A stretch of 64,000 bases of DNA from Sipunculus nudus. Taxonomy: Eukaryota > Annelida > Sipuncula > Golfingiida > Sipunculidae. The stretch is taken from the NCBI GenBank assembly GCA_026874595.1, contig CM049313.1:48903659-48967658 (forward strand), written 5' to 3'. A program made the translations under genes and the position numbers. Positions 36,212-48,876 of the stretch are shown here, in pieces (the first letter of the stretch is position 1; the number at the start of each line of letters is the position of its first letter). Below the pieces are notes generated by a model that had not been told where the DNA came from, did not search any database, and saw only the letters and a list, made by a program, of their open reading frames with translations.

Positions 36212-37244
36212 CTATACAACGGTGTTGAAAAAGATTCTGGCGACCCACTTTTTAAATGCAAAAAAGGGAAATATAAGAGGGATGTAAAGAAACTTGTGAA
36301 AGTTTTTTATATAAGGAACGATTATATTAGAAATGAAGAGTGAAAGATTCATTAGGCTATACGTACAGTTCTTACTAAAAAATAAGAGGATAATCAGTCT
36401 TTTATTATGGCTATATACATTTAACATTTTTATTTTTGATTAATTCAAATTTTATATACATTCATACTTAGTGCATATTTCAGCTATTTATCTCACCTGG
36501 CCGGTGTACACCTGACGACAAATTACTGCAGCGCCCCCTACTGTTAGCTAATATCTCCGAGTGGTCGGTGGGGCACTGGTATTTTAAAGTTGTATGAAGT
36601 AGCCTGGTCTGGGTGATGTATTGGCAATCATTCGGTTTCACAGGATATAAGTAAAACAACTGAGAGCCTTCAGTATTACCGTTATAGAGAATCACCCGTG
36701 ACAGGTATCTTAGTCAAGAAGTACGTAAATCATTGCCGATCAGCGATTGCTCAGTTTGCTGATCAGCGAAATAGTAGGTGGTAAGAAGGTTTCATGTATA
36801 ATAAACTTGTAACACATTAAAATTGTTTTCGTTTGTTTGTAAATATGAAACTCTTAAAGAATATGTATCTTTAAATCACATTTAATCATATAATAGTCGG
36901 AGGTTGTTATATGGGGCTAATTTGTCTAATATAAATGCTTGAATAGGAAGGTTCCTGATCAGCGCCGCTGATCAGCGAAACAGTCACTGGCAGCTAGGTA
37001 ACTTGCGTTTCATGTATAATTATGAACTCAACAAAAATAAATGCATATGTTTGTAAATACGTAATACTGATAGGAAAGGTGTCTTTGTATCATATCTAAT
37101 CACATAATAGGCGGAGGTTGCTGTATGGGAGATAATTTGCCTGAAATCAATGCTGTCATTTAAAGGTGGCTGATCAGCGCGCTGATCAGCGTTTTATACT
37201 GCAGACCGCTGATCAGCGCGCTGATCAGCGAATTATACCCTCCC
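34056..37244. mobile_element. 3189-bp foldback transposon with ~750-bp inverted arms
   Basis: The arms 34056-34805 and about 36478-37244 are inverted copies. Both begin GGGAGGGTATAATTCGCTGA reading inward. Each arm has paired CTGATCAG palindromes 12-13 bp apart (left: 34072/34084, 34111/34123 and 34318/34331, plus a single one at 34522). These are set in two diverged subrepeats of about 205-245 bp with CCTTTCAAT..AAGCATT and CAACCTCCG words. The inner arm ends share CAGTAGGGGGCGCTGCAG. The 1.7-kb core is AT-rich, with a (TA)n run at 36139-36210 and no transposase. The perfect 8-bp target duplication fits hAT- or P-like machinery acting in trans. Confidence 0.9.
36139..36210. repeat. (TA)n microsatellite in the foldback core
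   Basis: Near-perfect TA run. It creates the repeat-encoded frames at 36019-36343. Confidence 0.95.
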
Positions 37245-37252
37245 CTATATAA
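37245..37252. repeat. Target-site duplication, right copy (CTATATAA)
   Basis: It immediately follows the right end CCCTCCC of the foldback element and equals 34048-34055. Confidence 0.85.
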
Positions 37253-37828
37253 CGTCAGCTAGATCACGGTGGCATGATCGGGCCAAACTCGCGTGGTCTG
37301 AATCAGTATTTTGCATCATGATTGCCACATGGATCTGGCGGATGAGGGTGTCACCCCATGGAAAATCCAGGATAAACGGCTAGTCCCGAGTCAGTGCTGA
37401 CGCACATGGCATTATGTAACCACATTATCATTTGTTATGATGAGCATGTGGCGTGACCGAGATGAAACCACGTGGCAATACTACTGGGTCACGACTCACT
37501 ACTCCGTGTATTCTGATTGGTTTATACGGTCGTCTGCCCTAATTTCTGTCGCCGTGATTGGTTGAATGTCATAAATCGAGGAGGTTGTCGATATTTTGAG
37601 ATAAATTTATTGGCTCTGAATATAAAATTAAACCGAAACCCGTCAATTATCATATCCTAATGCAATAAGGTACAAATTAAGTAGGCAGTTTTTTTATAAT
37701 CAATGCAGTTACTTGTAAATTAATAGCGTCGCATTTGGGATTTGCAAAATTTTTCTGAGTAATAATAACCTAGGGACCAACCATGTACACAACTTTCATT
37801 TCTCACAACCTTTGAGGTCGAGAGGTCA

Positions 37829-38245
37829 CGATTGAATCGACTCATGTTGGGGGCTCCACTCTCCGCTCTGAATATTATGTTCAAGCTCAGTGATCACTGA
37901 AACGTCAAACACAACACAAGGAATCTCACAGTGTACATAAAAAATCGCTTGAGTGAAGTAACACACTCCGCAAGCTGAAGGTACGTACTTGTTTATGTTT
38001 ATAATTATTCCCATACAGAACACAAACAAGGCAGGGGCCGATTTGCTGGTCTTGTGTTTGACAGTTGCCCCCAAACACGTGTTCTTCCATGAATGTCTGC
38101 CAGTGTTACGGTACCCCCTCATGATCATGGCATATGGCTTGTATTTCTCTGCTAAGTTATAAATAACTGTGGCTGTGGTAAGATCTGTTTTTATTTTCCC
38201 TGAAAGTGAGGTTATGTCTAAAGCTGATTTTGTTTTTACCATCAT
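37829..38245 (-). CDS. Unassigned open frame, possible exon(s)
   Basis: An uninterrupted minus frame of about 139 codons opens at ATG 38245. Its composition is less AT-biased than the flanks. It includes TTATVIYNLAEKYKPYAMIM and an alternative break at a GTACGTACC donor-like site near 37988. I recognise no domain, and there is no clear acceptor upstream. It could be a host exon, a decayed mobile element or chance. Confidence 0.3.
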
Positions 38246-38251
38246 TGCCAA

Positions 38252-38373
38252 AATTGGTTTTAAAATAAATAATAATATATATCATCATTGCTCAGTTAGA
38301 GAAAGAAATTTATATAACTTGTAAGTTGTATTTTGTAAGTTGTAATGTAAGCTAAAATTATTTATTTATATAA

Positions 38374-38404
<31 letters not shown>

Positions 38405-39381
38405 TTATATATATATATAAATTTACATTATATTAAAATAGTATATTTATATTCATAAGTAGGGGGAGTCACTAAAATTTCAAATGGTTTATATGGTCCA
38501 GATTGTATATCTACATGATGCAGCTCTCAAAACAATACAATAATCTGTTTGAATTTTGTTTTTATCATTATTGGTTATGAAGTTATCACCAATTAGAGAA
38601 ATCCAGGTAAATGGGGCCCGGGAGACACACCTGTCCTGGACTGGGCCTAATCAGTTCTGATCAATTTGTACCTGGCTGTAAAGGTATATTAAAAGAATCC
38701 AAGTGAGTGGAAATTGAAGGAATACACAGCATTTTCATCAAATTTAACTTATTTCAATTTTGTTTTAAATTAAATGGATTAAATTTAAAGTAATAAGGTA
38801 CTAAAATTTGAAAAAATTAATTCGGACTTAGTCATTTTTTGAGCGGTCGAGGTAAAAATTAAGCAATTTTAGCCAATTTTAGAAGCTCGTGACAACTACA
38901 ATTTTAAAGATAGGCTAATATTTTTTTCTATTCCTTATAAACCTATAAAAAGTACATGTTATAAGTGAATAAGAAGTTATTACGTTATTTAGAATTATTT
39001 TTACAGACATGTCTGTTTATGTACAGAATTTATTTCAGAACAGGGAGGCTGATCAAGAATGAAAGCGATGACTACCTTGCGCATCTAATAAACTTCTCAA
39101 ATCATGCAGAATATTGAAAAAATAAAAACACCTTTTCTTTAATAATACAAATATTTATTTGGAAAATGCAAATTCATATATAAAATGCAAAAAATGGCTA
39201 TTTATGTATAAATATAGAAGATATTCAGCATCCATAGGCAGCGAGTATGCTGAGAGCGGACACTGGGGCTGCTGTCAGGTCACCAAGAGCTGTACAGATT
39301 CAAACTGCTTGCAACCATTCTTTGTTTCTGCAATATAAACATAAGTATTTGCATATAAATCATTCATATCATATTATTTAC

Positions 39382-39451
<70 letters not shown>

Positions 39452-41580
39452 CAATATGTACAATATATATGTACACTTACCTGAATTGGAGGCATCATAT
39501 GGTCAAAGTGTGATGGATAAGTTATGGGTACTGTGATGCAGATTTACATTCATACGGATGTACTGGCTATAAATTATTATCACTGTTCAGTAAAAGAATT
39601 TCAAGTTCTAAATGTGGCAGGTGATGGTTTATCTTGAACCCTGACATGATCAGAACAGCAACAACAACAGGCATATTGATATGATATATTTAGCATTTAG
39701 CAACATTTCGTTTTGTCTGTATCTACATACAGAGGCTACATACTGTGTCAAAATATTATTCTTATTTTATATTATATTTTATAATTTATATTATTATATT
39801 ATATTATTTTTTGTGTGCCCAATTTCTTGACAATTTAGTACATAGATAATACAAGGAAAAAATAAATGCATATATACTAATTCACAGTAATAATAATATA
39901 TATACAACATATATTTTAAGCAGCATGTTTGAGCAAATCTTATATATCTCAATCATAAGGTAAGTCAGCAGTTAACATCTTGTGTTGGTTTGTTTTATAA
40001 CATCATAAACACACAGTTAACAAATACCAATGTAAAAATATATAAAAATACACATATAACACATGTACATTAATGTACTACATTATACACTAATTTATTT
40101 TTTTTTATGATGTACTCCTCTGGTCCCAAACAGTTAATTTAACTTATTTATAAAGAAATCTTTGGTTTGTTATGATAAAATATTATTTAGCATATTTAAA
40201 TGACTACAAAATATCAATGATAATAATACAGTGCATAATTAAATTAAACTTATATAAAATGGATTAAGGAAAATAATCATATATATCAGCTTACAATGCA
40301 CAATGTGGATTATGAGATTACAAAACAAAATAAAATAAACAATATTGTGTAAAACCTATAAAAATTTGACACTGATCTTTGGCATGGATCATTTCGAAAA
40401 GAAAGCATCTAGTAAAGATACACCTCTGAAACATTCAGAATTGTTTAACCATTTTTTTTCAAGAAATACTAAAAGAAATGTAAATGTTTATAATGCTCAA
40501 TCATGGGGACACACATTGTTCAATGTACAGATGATGCAGTATGTCTAACATTTATCATAGCACACATGTTTTTAGGTAGGTGATCACCTTAATTGTAATT
40601 GAAAGTAATTTAACCACAGTTATTGAAAAATTGAAGCTGAAATACTCATAAGCTACACATACACTTACATAGAAATGCTTGATTTTAAATTATATGTTTT
40701 CCCTATGATAGCAAACAATTGCCTGTTATTTATGAAGAAACTTATGTTTTGTTTAATAAAATAATTTGTGGCACAATTTAATCAGTAGAAAATATAAACA
40801 TCTTGCATTATCTAATTATAATTTGAATAAAAGAATATATGGATATCATATAGCCATACATTAGTTCACTATGAAGAAGTTACAACAAGAAAATACGCTA
40901 AAAAATTATATACTTGACATCAAGTAAACCTAACACACACCTATCATTTATATATAACATACACAACTTGTCTACAAATCAGGGTCAATATCCTTGCATG
41001 TCAGTATTGAGATAATCTATACCAATCTTCTAAAAAAAGAGCCATCTGTTCGTAAAATTGTATTATGAGGTAGCTTCTGATTATTATTAATCAATTTAAT
41101 GCATTATTTATGTAAAAATATGGAATATATCTTTATACAGATGACATGTAATAAAAGGAACATCTTATTCATGGTACATAATAACCCCTATTATCGCCCA
41201 TCTGACGATCTCAGTCCCTTAGTTATTTTATTAAATTGTTGAAAATATAGTCTAATTAATCTAGATTTTATTCCAAAATGCCTCATTTGGGCATTAAACA
41301 TTCAAGTTTATTTTTATGTCATATTTTGGAATCACCAATATCATTTTGCATTGGAGAAATGTATTTAAATATACTGGATTGAAAATTGTGAGCGCCACCT
41401 ATGTCACTTTATCAGCAAAACTTTTTAATTAAATGGAATAAATCATATATTTTATGAAATATTAAAAAAATAATTAAGATATGTTATAAAAATATGAGTA
41501 TCTTTTCAAATTCTATGCAATATTATTAATTTTATCGAAAAAGAACAAATATTGATGTCTATATCAGTGTGTGTCTTACC
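38252..41580. other. Long AT-rich stretch, microsatellites only
   Basis: It contains interrupted TA tracts (38371-38420) and a (CA)n(TA)n run at 39380-39447. The minus strand at 39333-39283 has an acceptor TTTATATTGCAG but stops in all frames within about 50 bases. No gene can be supported. Confidence 0.4.
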
Positions 41581-41582
41581 TC

Positions 41583-41720
41583 AAGATAGCCATGACAACA
41601 TGACATTCAGGCCTTCGGAAATAAACTGATAGGGCCTGGAGTCATGATGGCAGTCACAACAGAACGCCCATTCTAAGGGTCGGATCAAAATATTTACTGT
41701 CTGGTATTATTTGGCATCAC
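41583..41720 (-). other. Possible 5' exon (minus strand)
   Basis: A strong donor (CTTGAG then GTAAGACA) ends this segment at 41583. A short ATG frame (MAIL) runs into the donor. The sequence is GC-richer than its surroundings. It may be an untranslated first exon of a minus-strand transcript; only the splice donor supports it. Confidence 0.3.
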
Positions 41721-41875
41721 AGGCATATAAAGTCGTATTATATGTGCTTAATATCGAAGAAGAACTGTTGTTACACAAAAATAATTACATTTATTACCTC
41801 CTTTCATCACTGTGGCACCGATTCACGTGAAGCGGTACTTCTCATTCAAAACTAAATGTGTCATGGCGCGGTCGT

Positions 41876-43969
41876 GTATGTAAACTTGGAAGTCGGAAGC
41901 CGGAAGCCGGAAACCAAGGAATTGTCTTATAAATAAAGCAGTTTAAAGCATGTACAAAATGCTAACGCTTCAAAACCGTTTTGTTTTTCCCCGATAGAAT
42001 AAGATCTTCATTATCATTCTGTGAAGAATAATAGTGATCCATTCTTTAATCTGAAAGTTATGGATGATTTTGTGCTCGGAAGCCATCTCGGAAGTCAGTC
42101 AGAAGTGCTGGGATGTGATCCAATGTGTATAACTCGGAAGTCACAGAGACGCACTGGTTAACTTGTGGTCAGTTAGAGCCACAGCCCAAATGCAGTTACA
42201 TTATAATTATAGTTGCATGCATATATTAAAATTGTTTATGCATGATTCTGCTTTTAATTAGTGTACAATACATACGTAATTGAAAAACTATAAATTTTTT
42301 TTTTGTAAATTTAATATATATATATATATATATATACATATGTGTGGGTGTATTTTCACGTAATATATTTCGCCCCATCTAGAGCTATGTTTTTGTTAAA
42401 GATATTTATAATTACATGGGGAATGTATGGGAAGGGATTAATTTTTAAAATATGCAATGTAAAGAGGACATTTTGAGGCACCTTAAACAAATGATTATGA
42501 GGATTTTCTGTTTTCCGCAACTATTCTCCTTCATGTTTTTGAACAATATATTCAAACTTGAGGTTGTTGGGCTTTAATATTTATATTTCTATAAAATTAC
42601 GGTATAAACTGTAAAGTCCAAATATTCAAAAGTTCGTAACATGTTAATGTCAATGATGAAATGCGTGTCTATACATTTATAACTTGCAAAATGTCACTAT
42701 TTAAAGGTAGTACTCATTGTAAAATAATTGATATGTTTAAGTCTTATGACAATCTTTGCATTTTACCGACTTTTGTGATCTGTGAGCGCCCAGGCTCACA
42801 GTGCGTGAGTCTGAGTATCAGCCGAGGAGGCGTGAGATTTTTCACGGTCGATCCCACCCCGAGCTGAGCTCTGTGGGGAGACCGTGCATGACTCGCACGG
42901 TAATGCAATGGGGGGGGGGGGGGGGGATTCCTCAATATACTAGTATATATTTGGATGCTCTCATAGTGGAGTAAATCACCAACTTATGAATTGGAAAGTA
43001 AAAAATATAATAATGAAATTGCTGGGGAATAAAAAAGTAATCTGAAAAAGAAATGAAAATTGATTACGAATTTATATTGGAAAAGAACTCGATAAAATGA
43101 GAGATATTACGTCTGAATGGGCTTGCGCCCTCTATGGATGCACCACTGAATAATAAATATGGTATAATAAACCCTAATACGGCATTAAAAATAGTTATAA
43201 ATTACGATGTCATTCAAAATAAAAACAGTAATATATTTCCCATACGTTAAACAAATATGAAAATTCAATATATTTTGATCTTTATAAAAATCCATGCATC
43301 TGAATATTCCGTGTATACTCACTATTTTTATTTGATCCTTATATTTTTATCCTCAGAAAACAAAATTGACCGGACTATAGTCGGAATTCTCGATACAGTA
43401 TAGTACTGTGCGCTTTCGGACATCCTTCTCTCTGAACTTAATAGTTGCTGGTATCAGGTTCTATAATTAAACAGAATGTTTTATATCTATAACATTTGCT
43501 CTGTAACAATTTATTTTTAAACATTTACTGAACTTTTTCCCCCAACATACGGTAAAATTGTAAAATATTGATGAGTTAATATAATCTTGTTTTACAAAAT
43601 GAAATAAAATATCAATATAATATATTATAAAAAAACAGCATCATGAATGTTAAAAAACAGATTGAGTTTATGAAAAATATTTCATATTGAAATAATTGAA
43701 AATGCTTGACACGTTTGCTGACGATATGATGACCAGTGCATTAGCCATTACTGGCTTCCGAGTTTTACACATCTGGACCATAACCGGGCATTTCCGAGAA
43801 AAAAATAGTCCATAACTTGGGATGGATAACTATGATTTTTGCATTATTCTATCAATAAAAATAAAATGGTACTTTCCATTGATGTAGTAGCATTTTAATT
43901 ATGCTTCGATCATTGCTTTATTTAAAAAAATCCTTGCTTCCGACTTCGGACTTCCGAGTTTTACACATA
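41876..43969. mobile_element. 2.1-kb inverted-repeat element with CGGAAG-rich ends
   Basis: The left arm (41876-42150) and right arm (about 43725-43969, inverted) share TATGTAAACT/TATGTGTAAAACTCGGAAGT ends, AAATAAAGCA, TTGATAGAATAA/CGATAGAATAA and an internal GTGTATAACTCGGAAG / GTGTAAAACTCGGAAG repeat. No transposase is present. No clear target duplication was found. Confidence 0.6.
42779..42926. repeat. GC-rich module with two perfect hairpins and poly-G
   Basis: CTGTGAGCGCCCAGGCTCACAG (8-bp stem) begins near 42780. ACCGTGCATGACTCGCACGGT (7-bp stem) lies near 42881. GGTCGATCCCACC between them resembles a tRNA-type B box. A 17-base G run follows (42910-42926). It sits inside the 2.1-kb inverted-repeat element. 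Confidence 0.5.
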
Positions 43970-43983
43970 GCCGTTTGGGAATC

Positions 43984-44310
43984 CCCTACCGGAAGTTATG
44001 GTTCTCCCGCTAACAGACGTGGAGACGAGTTTTTCGAGTAAAACCAGCCTCGGTATTAGAAACTGCTGCACGAATACACGTAAGTCAACCGTAGATGTAA
44101 TAATTATTATTTTCCCCAACAGAATAACGTCACTTTTTGTCTTAACTCAGGAAAATGACAGCTCGAGAAGTAGATGAAGATGAAAAAGTAGTATCAGAAA
44201 TGGCGTGCACATCTGCACATACTAGAATTGATGCGAACCCAATAGCTTGTACTGTCACCCCATCGTCTTCCGTATATCTAAAATCGACGTTTGGGGTGAC
44301 AGGCTGTCGC
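43984..44310 (+). CDS. Possible first exons of a plus-strand gene
   Basis: A CpG-containing stretch with ACCGGAAGTTATGG (ETS-like, 43989) runs to a donor ACAC/GTAAGTCA at 44080. A strong acceptor TTGTCTTAACTCAG ends at 44150. ATG at 44155 opens a 52-codon frame, beginning MTAREVDEDEKVVSEM, that ends TAA at 44311-44313. A donor-like GTATAT at 44272 could end the exon earlier. I recognise no domain. The 71-base intron is short for a mollusc, so this is tentative. Confidence 0.35.
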
Positions 44311-44639
44311 TAACCTCAAGACGGCAGTGACAACTGCAACTTCTCCCGCCTCGCGGGTACCACAACATTATTCGGGAATTCCCTTTGCGACAAAAAATAG
44401 CCGCGCGTAATAAAAAACAAATCACTGCATCATATGCAAAAGTTTCTGCTCTATCAGACTGTCCCATGCAACTTTTCATAATTTTTTTCAATATATTTCT
44501 AAATATTCTCCAAACATTTCAAATTTGCTCAAAATCAGCGAAAAATTGGCTTAGAAATTTGCGCATACCAGCGCCCGATTCCCCACGATGTCAATTTTCT
44601 AATGGTATTATTTTTAACCCGATTACAAGTGATTAAACC

Positions 44640-47570
44640 ATGCCGCAAACGAGGTTAATGTAAGCACTTTTTTTGGAATTTCCTGACCACGCGACCTCCG
44701 CGTGCGTTCACAGGGGTCAAACAAGGCCATGTTTACATGCATGGATTACTAAATTCTGACGCGCGAATGATTAAAAAATGATACAGTAGGTAAGAGAAAC
44801 ATTTAAACCTTTCAGTTATAAAGTTTAAAGACCGTATCTTGCACCATTATTAAATGCCCGCAGGTTGAAAAAGTGACAGTTTTAGTTGGCTTAACTATTG
44901 TGTCGCCTACTCAGCGTTCGCCGCTGACGCGGCCTATCATAAGCATAATCAAGTATATATAGTCTGTACTACGACCAGTAGCCATATTAGCTGGTGTTTT
45001 GTGGAATAGTATTTTGTATTTAAACGACAATTAAGAATTCAAGATGGCATAAACATTTCTGTGGAGTGGCTATAAAATCACCCACTGTCTTGACAAGGTA
45101 TGTGTTTATATGGATGGATGATATGATGATTAAAATTCATGTAATGAAGAACAAAAAGGCAGGTAAAAATAAGAGGCAAATCAAGATACATGCACTGATG
45201 CAGCTAAATATAAAAAAGACTGTTTACTGAAGTGTATTGTCTCACGCAAGTGTATTGTCCTGAGACAGAGAGGTGTACATGTGAGTTACTCTTTAGTTGT
45301 GCCATTCCTCGTCTAATGTTTGTAATGGTTGTAATGCCTATTACTAGGGTTGCAGGCTCAAGGTATTCTGATATAATTATTATAAGAATTATAGTTCTAT
45401 GTAGGAATGCTTATAACGTACTGGAAAGACACCATCCATGGTCCTAACACTGACACATAAAATGTCATAACCAATACAACTGTGGCAAAGAAATAACATT
45501 TTACCTATATACATATTATTTTATGTTACTTTTAAACTCAAATTGGCCAAACGTCTTCATGTGTGGCATGGTTAGGTATAATTAGGCCTGTAATCAGCTT
45601 TTATTTCAATATAGGTAAAATAATAAGGTACTCAGTCCTGTATATATGTAAAGCAAATTAAGTTATAGCAAAACTGCAATGTCATCATTATTTTTTCTTA
45701 AGCTCAGCACTCAGGATGAACAACATGTCTGCCATCTAAGTCTATTTTTTTTCACATAACACCTGTATAACTATAAGTTCAGCTGTTCTTCAATTTTATA
45801 CAAACAACACACAAGTGACTACACTGTAATAACACTTCATCTATCTCCGAATAGGGCGTGTTATTATTAAGGCTTTGTGCACTGGAGCTCAGCATTTGTA
45901 AAGAGAAGCTTTGATACCACTTTTACTTCTTCGTGTAGGTCACTTTTTAAGTGCAGGATGTAAGGTGTTTGAACAGTGACTGGGAGAAGCTATCTACAGC
46001 TATCTACATGTAAAAGCGTTAGACAGGAAGACACTGTATTATGTTGAAAATTAGTTTGAATGTCCTGGTTCCAGGTGCCAGACATGAACTGTATTACAGA
46101 TCCAGTAGATGTCTGATTCACTCACTATAGGAACACCCACGTGTGATCAAGATTGATAGATTGTAAAACCACATTGGTATGTCATATATAGTGTCCCACT
46201 TAGGTGTCTTATGTAGTGTCCCACAGGTGACCTGTAAGTTACTTTGTGGATTGAGTAGCCTAGGGTTCTGTCAGTAATAACAGTGAGGCAGCACAACCAC
46301 AAATATTCTTGAAAAAAGGCCCCTAAGTCAAAGGTCAAGCAATACTAAAAGGTAAAAATAAATGAAAAAGATGCCCTGGATGAAAATGAGCAACTTTGTA
46401 ATCTTTCACAGCCATTTGAAGTTGTTTATTTTTTTTAAAATCTGGATTAGTCTGTGAATGTCTCTTTTGATGTCATCTTGATCGGTATATATGTTAGTAT
46501 AAAAAAATAAATCTTTGTTGATCTTATGCACACAAGTTAATAAATCATATCAGTGACTTATGATCACCTGGGCGTGACTCTTTAACACATGCCCATAACT
46601 TACATGTGTCATTTGCATGACTTTGTTACATCACAGACACAAAAATCTCCTACCATGTCCATGAAAACATTAAATCATGCACACACATGTATGAGATATG
46701 AAACTTCTATCCACTCAAGTTTCCAACAGGGCTCCATTTAAAGAGAGAAAGTACCGGTATGTTAAGGCATGAGGAATTAAAGGAAATTTTTGGATTTCAG
46801 GAAATTGAGATTTTCCATTTTAAGGAATTTTCTCTAAAAAAAATACTTGTAACTGGCATGACCCTCATCCTTTTAGGAAGTTTCTCTAGGTTCCTCTCAC
46901 ATGCCTGTCAGTAAATGATGAAGAAATGTATCCTTTTATCAGACAATTTATATTTTACTTGTAAAGTACTAATAAGTAGTAACTATCATCCAGATACAGA
47001 ACTGATGGGGATTTGAATCAGTGGATGATGCTAGCATTCCCTGTAGGGATGCTACATACAGGTACAGCTTGACAGGTTACATAAAATGTGAGTGACAGGT
47101 GATTAATGATACTGGACTTTATCTGTCCTTGATTGTAATCTGACCTCATATTGTCTCATGATAATTCATGATATGATAAACTGAACCGCTTCAGTTTGCT
47201 GCATGTTTATGAGCCCACGCTGGTCACTGGACACTGGTCAGTGGGACACTGGCTGTAATTAGTGTACATGTGCAGATGCAGTTCAGTATTCATTCCTGAA
47301 TTAAGAGTGACACCACATTACTAATGTTAACTAAGGACGCACATAAATATTTTACTAGGCCTTTGAGTTGCTGAGGAGTTTTTTTTATTCAATTTGATTA
47401 ACAAGTATTAGCTTTAGATTCATTTCTCAGAAAGTTTGGTGGACCTGAGAAAAAAAGGAAGCATTTTGTTCTTAGTGAGCAAGTGTGTCAAACAAATTCA
47501 TTTGTTGATCTGTAAAAAAAGCTGAAGGCCTTTAGATGGTCCCCCTGGTAGTAAAGATATTAATTTATTA
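44640..47570. other. Intergenic or intronic, no gene seen
   Basis: A possible untranslated exon ends at GACAAG/GTATGTG (45098), downstream of a moderately GC-rich stretch (44880-45100). Nothing else is supportable; repeats such as TAGTGTCCCAC (46190/46214) are short. Confidence 0.35.
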
Positions 47571-48072
47571 GCCTCATTTATACACGTTTTTCTGGAGGGC
47601 TCTACATTGTTTAGCGCGGGCCAGGTCCCCAAAATGCACCAGATTTCGTAGATTTTTGGTCTGGAGCTCGCTAGATTTTGACCACCAGTTTGAGTCAGTT
47701 CCATATTCTAGCGGGCGCCAGACTGAGTCTGGCGCGGCCTACATTTGTGCTTCGAACGTGTGTAAACAGAAGTTGAGCGCGCTACCCCTACAGCGCGCTC
47801 CAGCAAGACTCGGCCGTCATGTGACTAGGATTTAGCCATGCACGCAAGGGGGAATCCAATCTAGACCACGCTAGATTGCACTATTTATCTGCGTGTAAAC
47901 GCTATGGAGATTCTTGGCCAGGCCAAGTGCAATGCAGCTTAGCTTGACAAGGTAGCGCGCTGTACATGGTCACTTGGTCTGGCACAGTGTGAACGTGAGT
48001 TAAAATGTAGCCTGCTCCACATTCTTCTGGACCTGTCTAGCGCGCGCCACATTTTTCTAGTGTAAATAGGGC
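47571..48072. mobile_element. 502-bp GCGC-rich MITE
   Basis: The ends GCCTCATTTATACACG and, inverted, GCCCTATTTACACTAG are similar, and TA flanks both sides. The interior is rich in AGCGCGC/TCTGGCGCG words and far more GC-rich than its surroundings. No transposase is seen. Confidence 0.6.
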
Positions 48073-48876
48073 TATTGCTTAATACTTCTCCATATTTCTG
48101 CTGTCTGGTATCACATACTTTGTAAACAATGGTTTTCAAATTACAATTAACACCAAATGAGAACTGTTTTTGGAACTTCTCCAAGGATCCATGTTCAGAC
48201 CCCACTTATTTTACTTTTACAATAATCTGGATATTTTCAGAGTGAATGTTTTTAAAATTCTTTTGACATATTTGCTCAAGTTTCAGAATCCACATTTGCA
48301 AAGGTAAATTTAATAATATCAGTTTGAACTCTTGTTCAGGGATTCAATCTGAGGAAGAACTTTAGGAAGTAAAAAAATATAAATTATATATCAAGTAAAG
48401 ATTATAAATAAGCTGAAGGTACACTTGTTAAGTAAGGAGAAGTTCTAGTGTTTGTAATATGACACAGGTCTGTGACATCAATATATAAAAATATAACAAG
48501 TACCTTCAGTACAATATATTCGCTGGTACATTATATTTCCTGAAACATTAAAATAATATGTGGTCATTTTCTTAAATATATTATAAATATTTTATTGTAA
48601 ATTGTATACTCAATAGCATTTTTCTGCTCTAATTAGAAACAAATGAAAATAAGGGACATAATATCAAAGATATAGATTTACATAAAACCAAGCCTGTTCA
48701 TAGTTTTGATTTTTTATGCCATTCAATTAATAAGTAACACACAAATATCAGAGAATAAATTTCTATTGGAAATGTCACATATATGTCATTGTCACTGAAT
48801 TGTAAAATTGGCCACAGACCCCTTTAGCCAATTTATCATAAATAATATTTACACAGTTGCTCTAATGATATTTATT
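48073..48876. other. AT-rich sequence, nothing recognised
   Basis: Probable 3' flank or untranslated region of the minus-strand gene ending at 48877. No repeats or frames of note. Confidence 0.45.
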
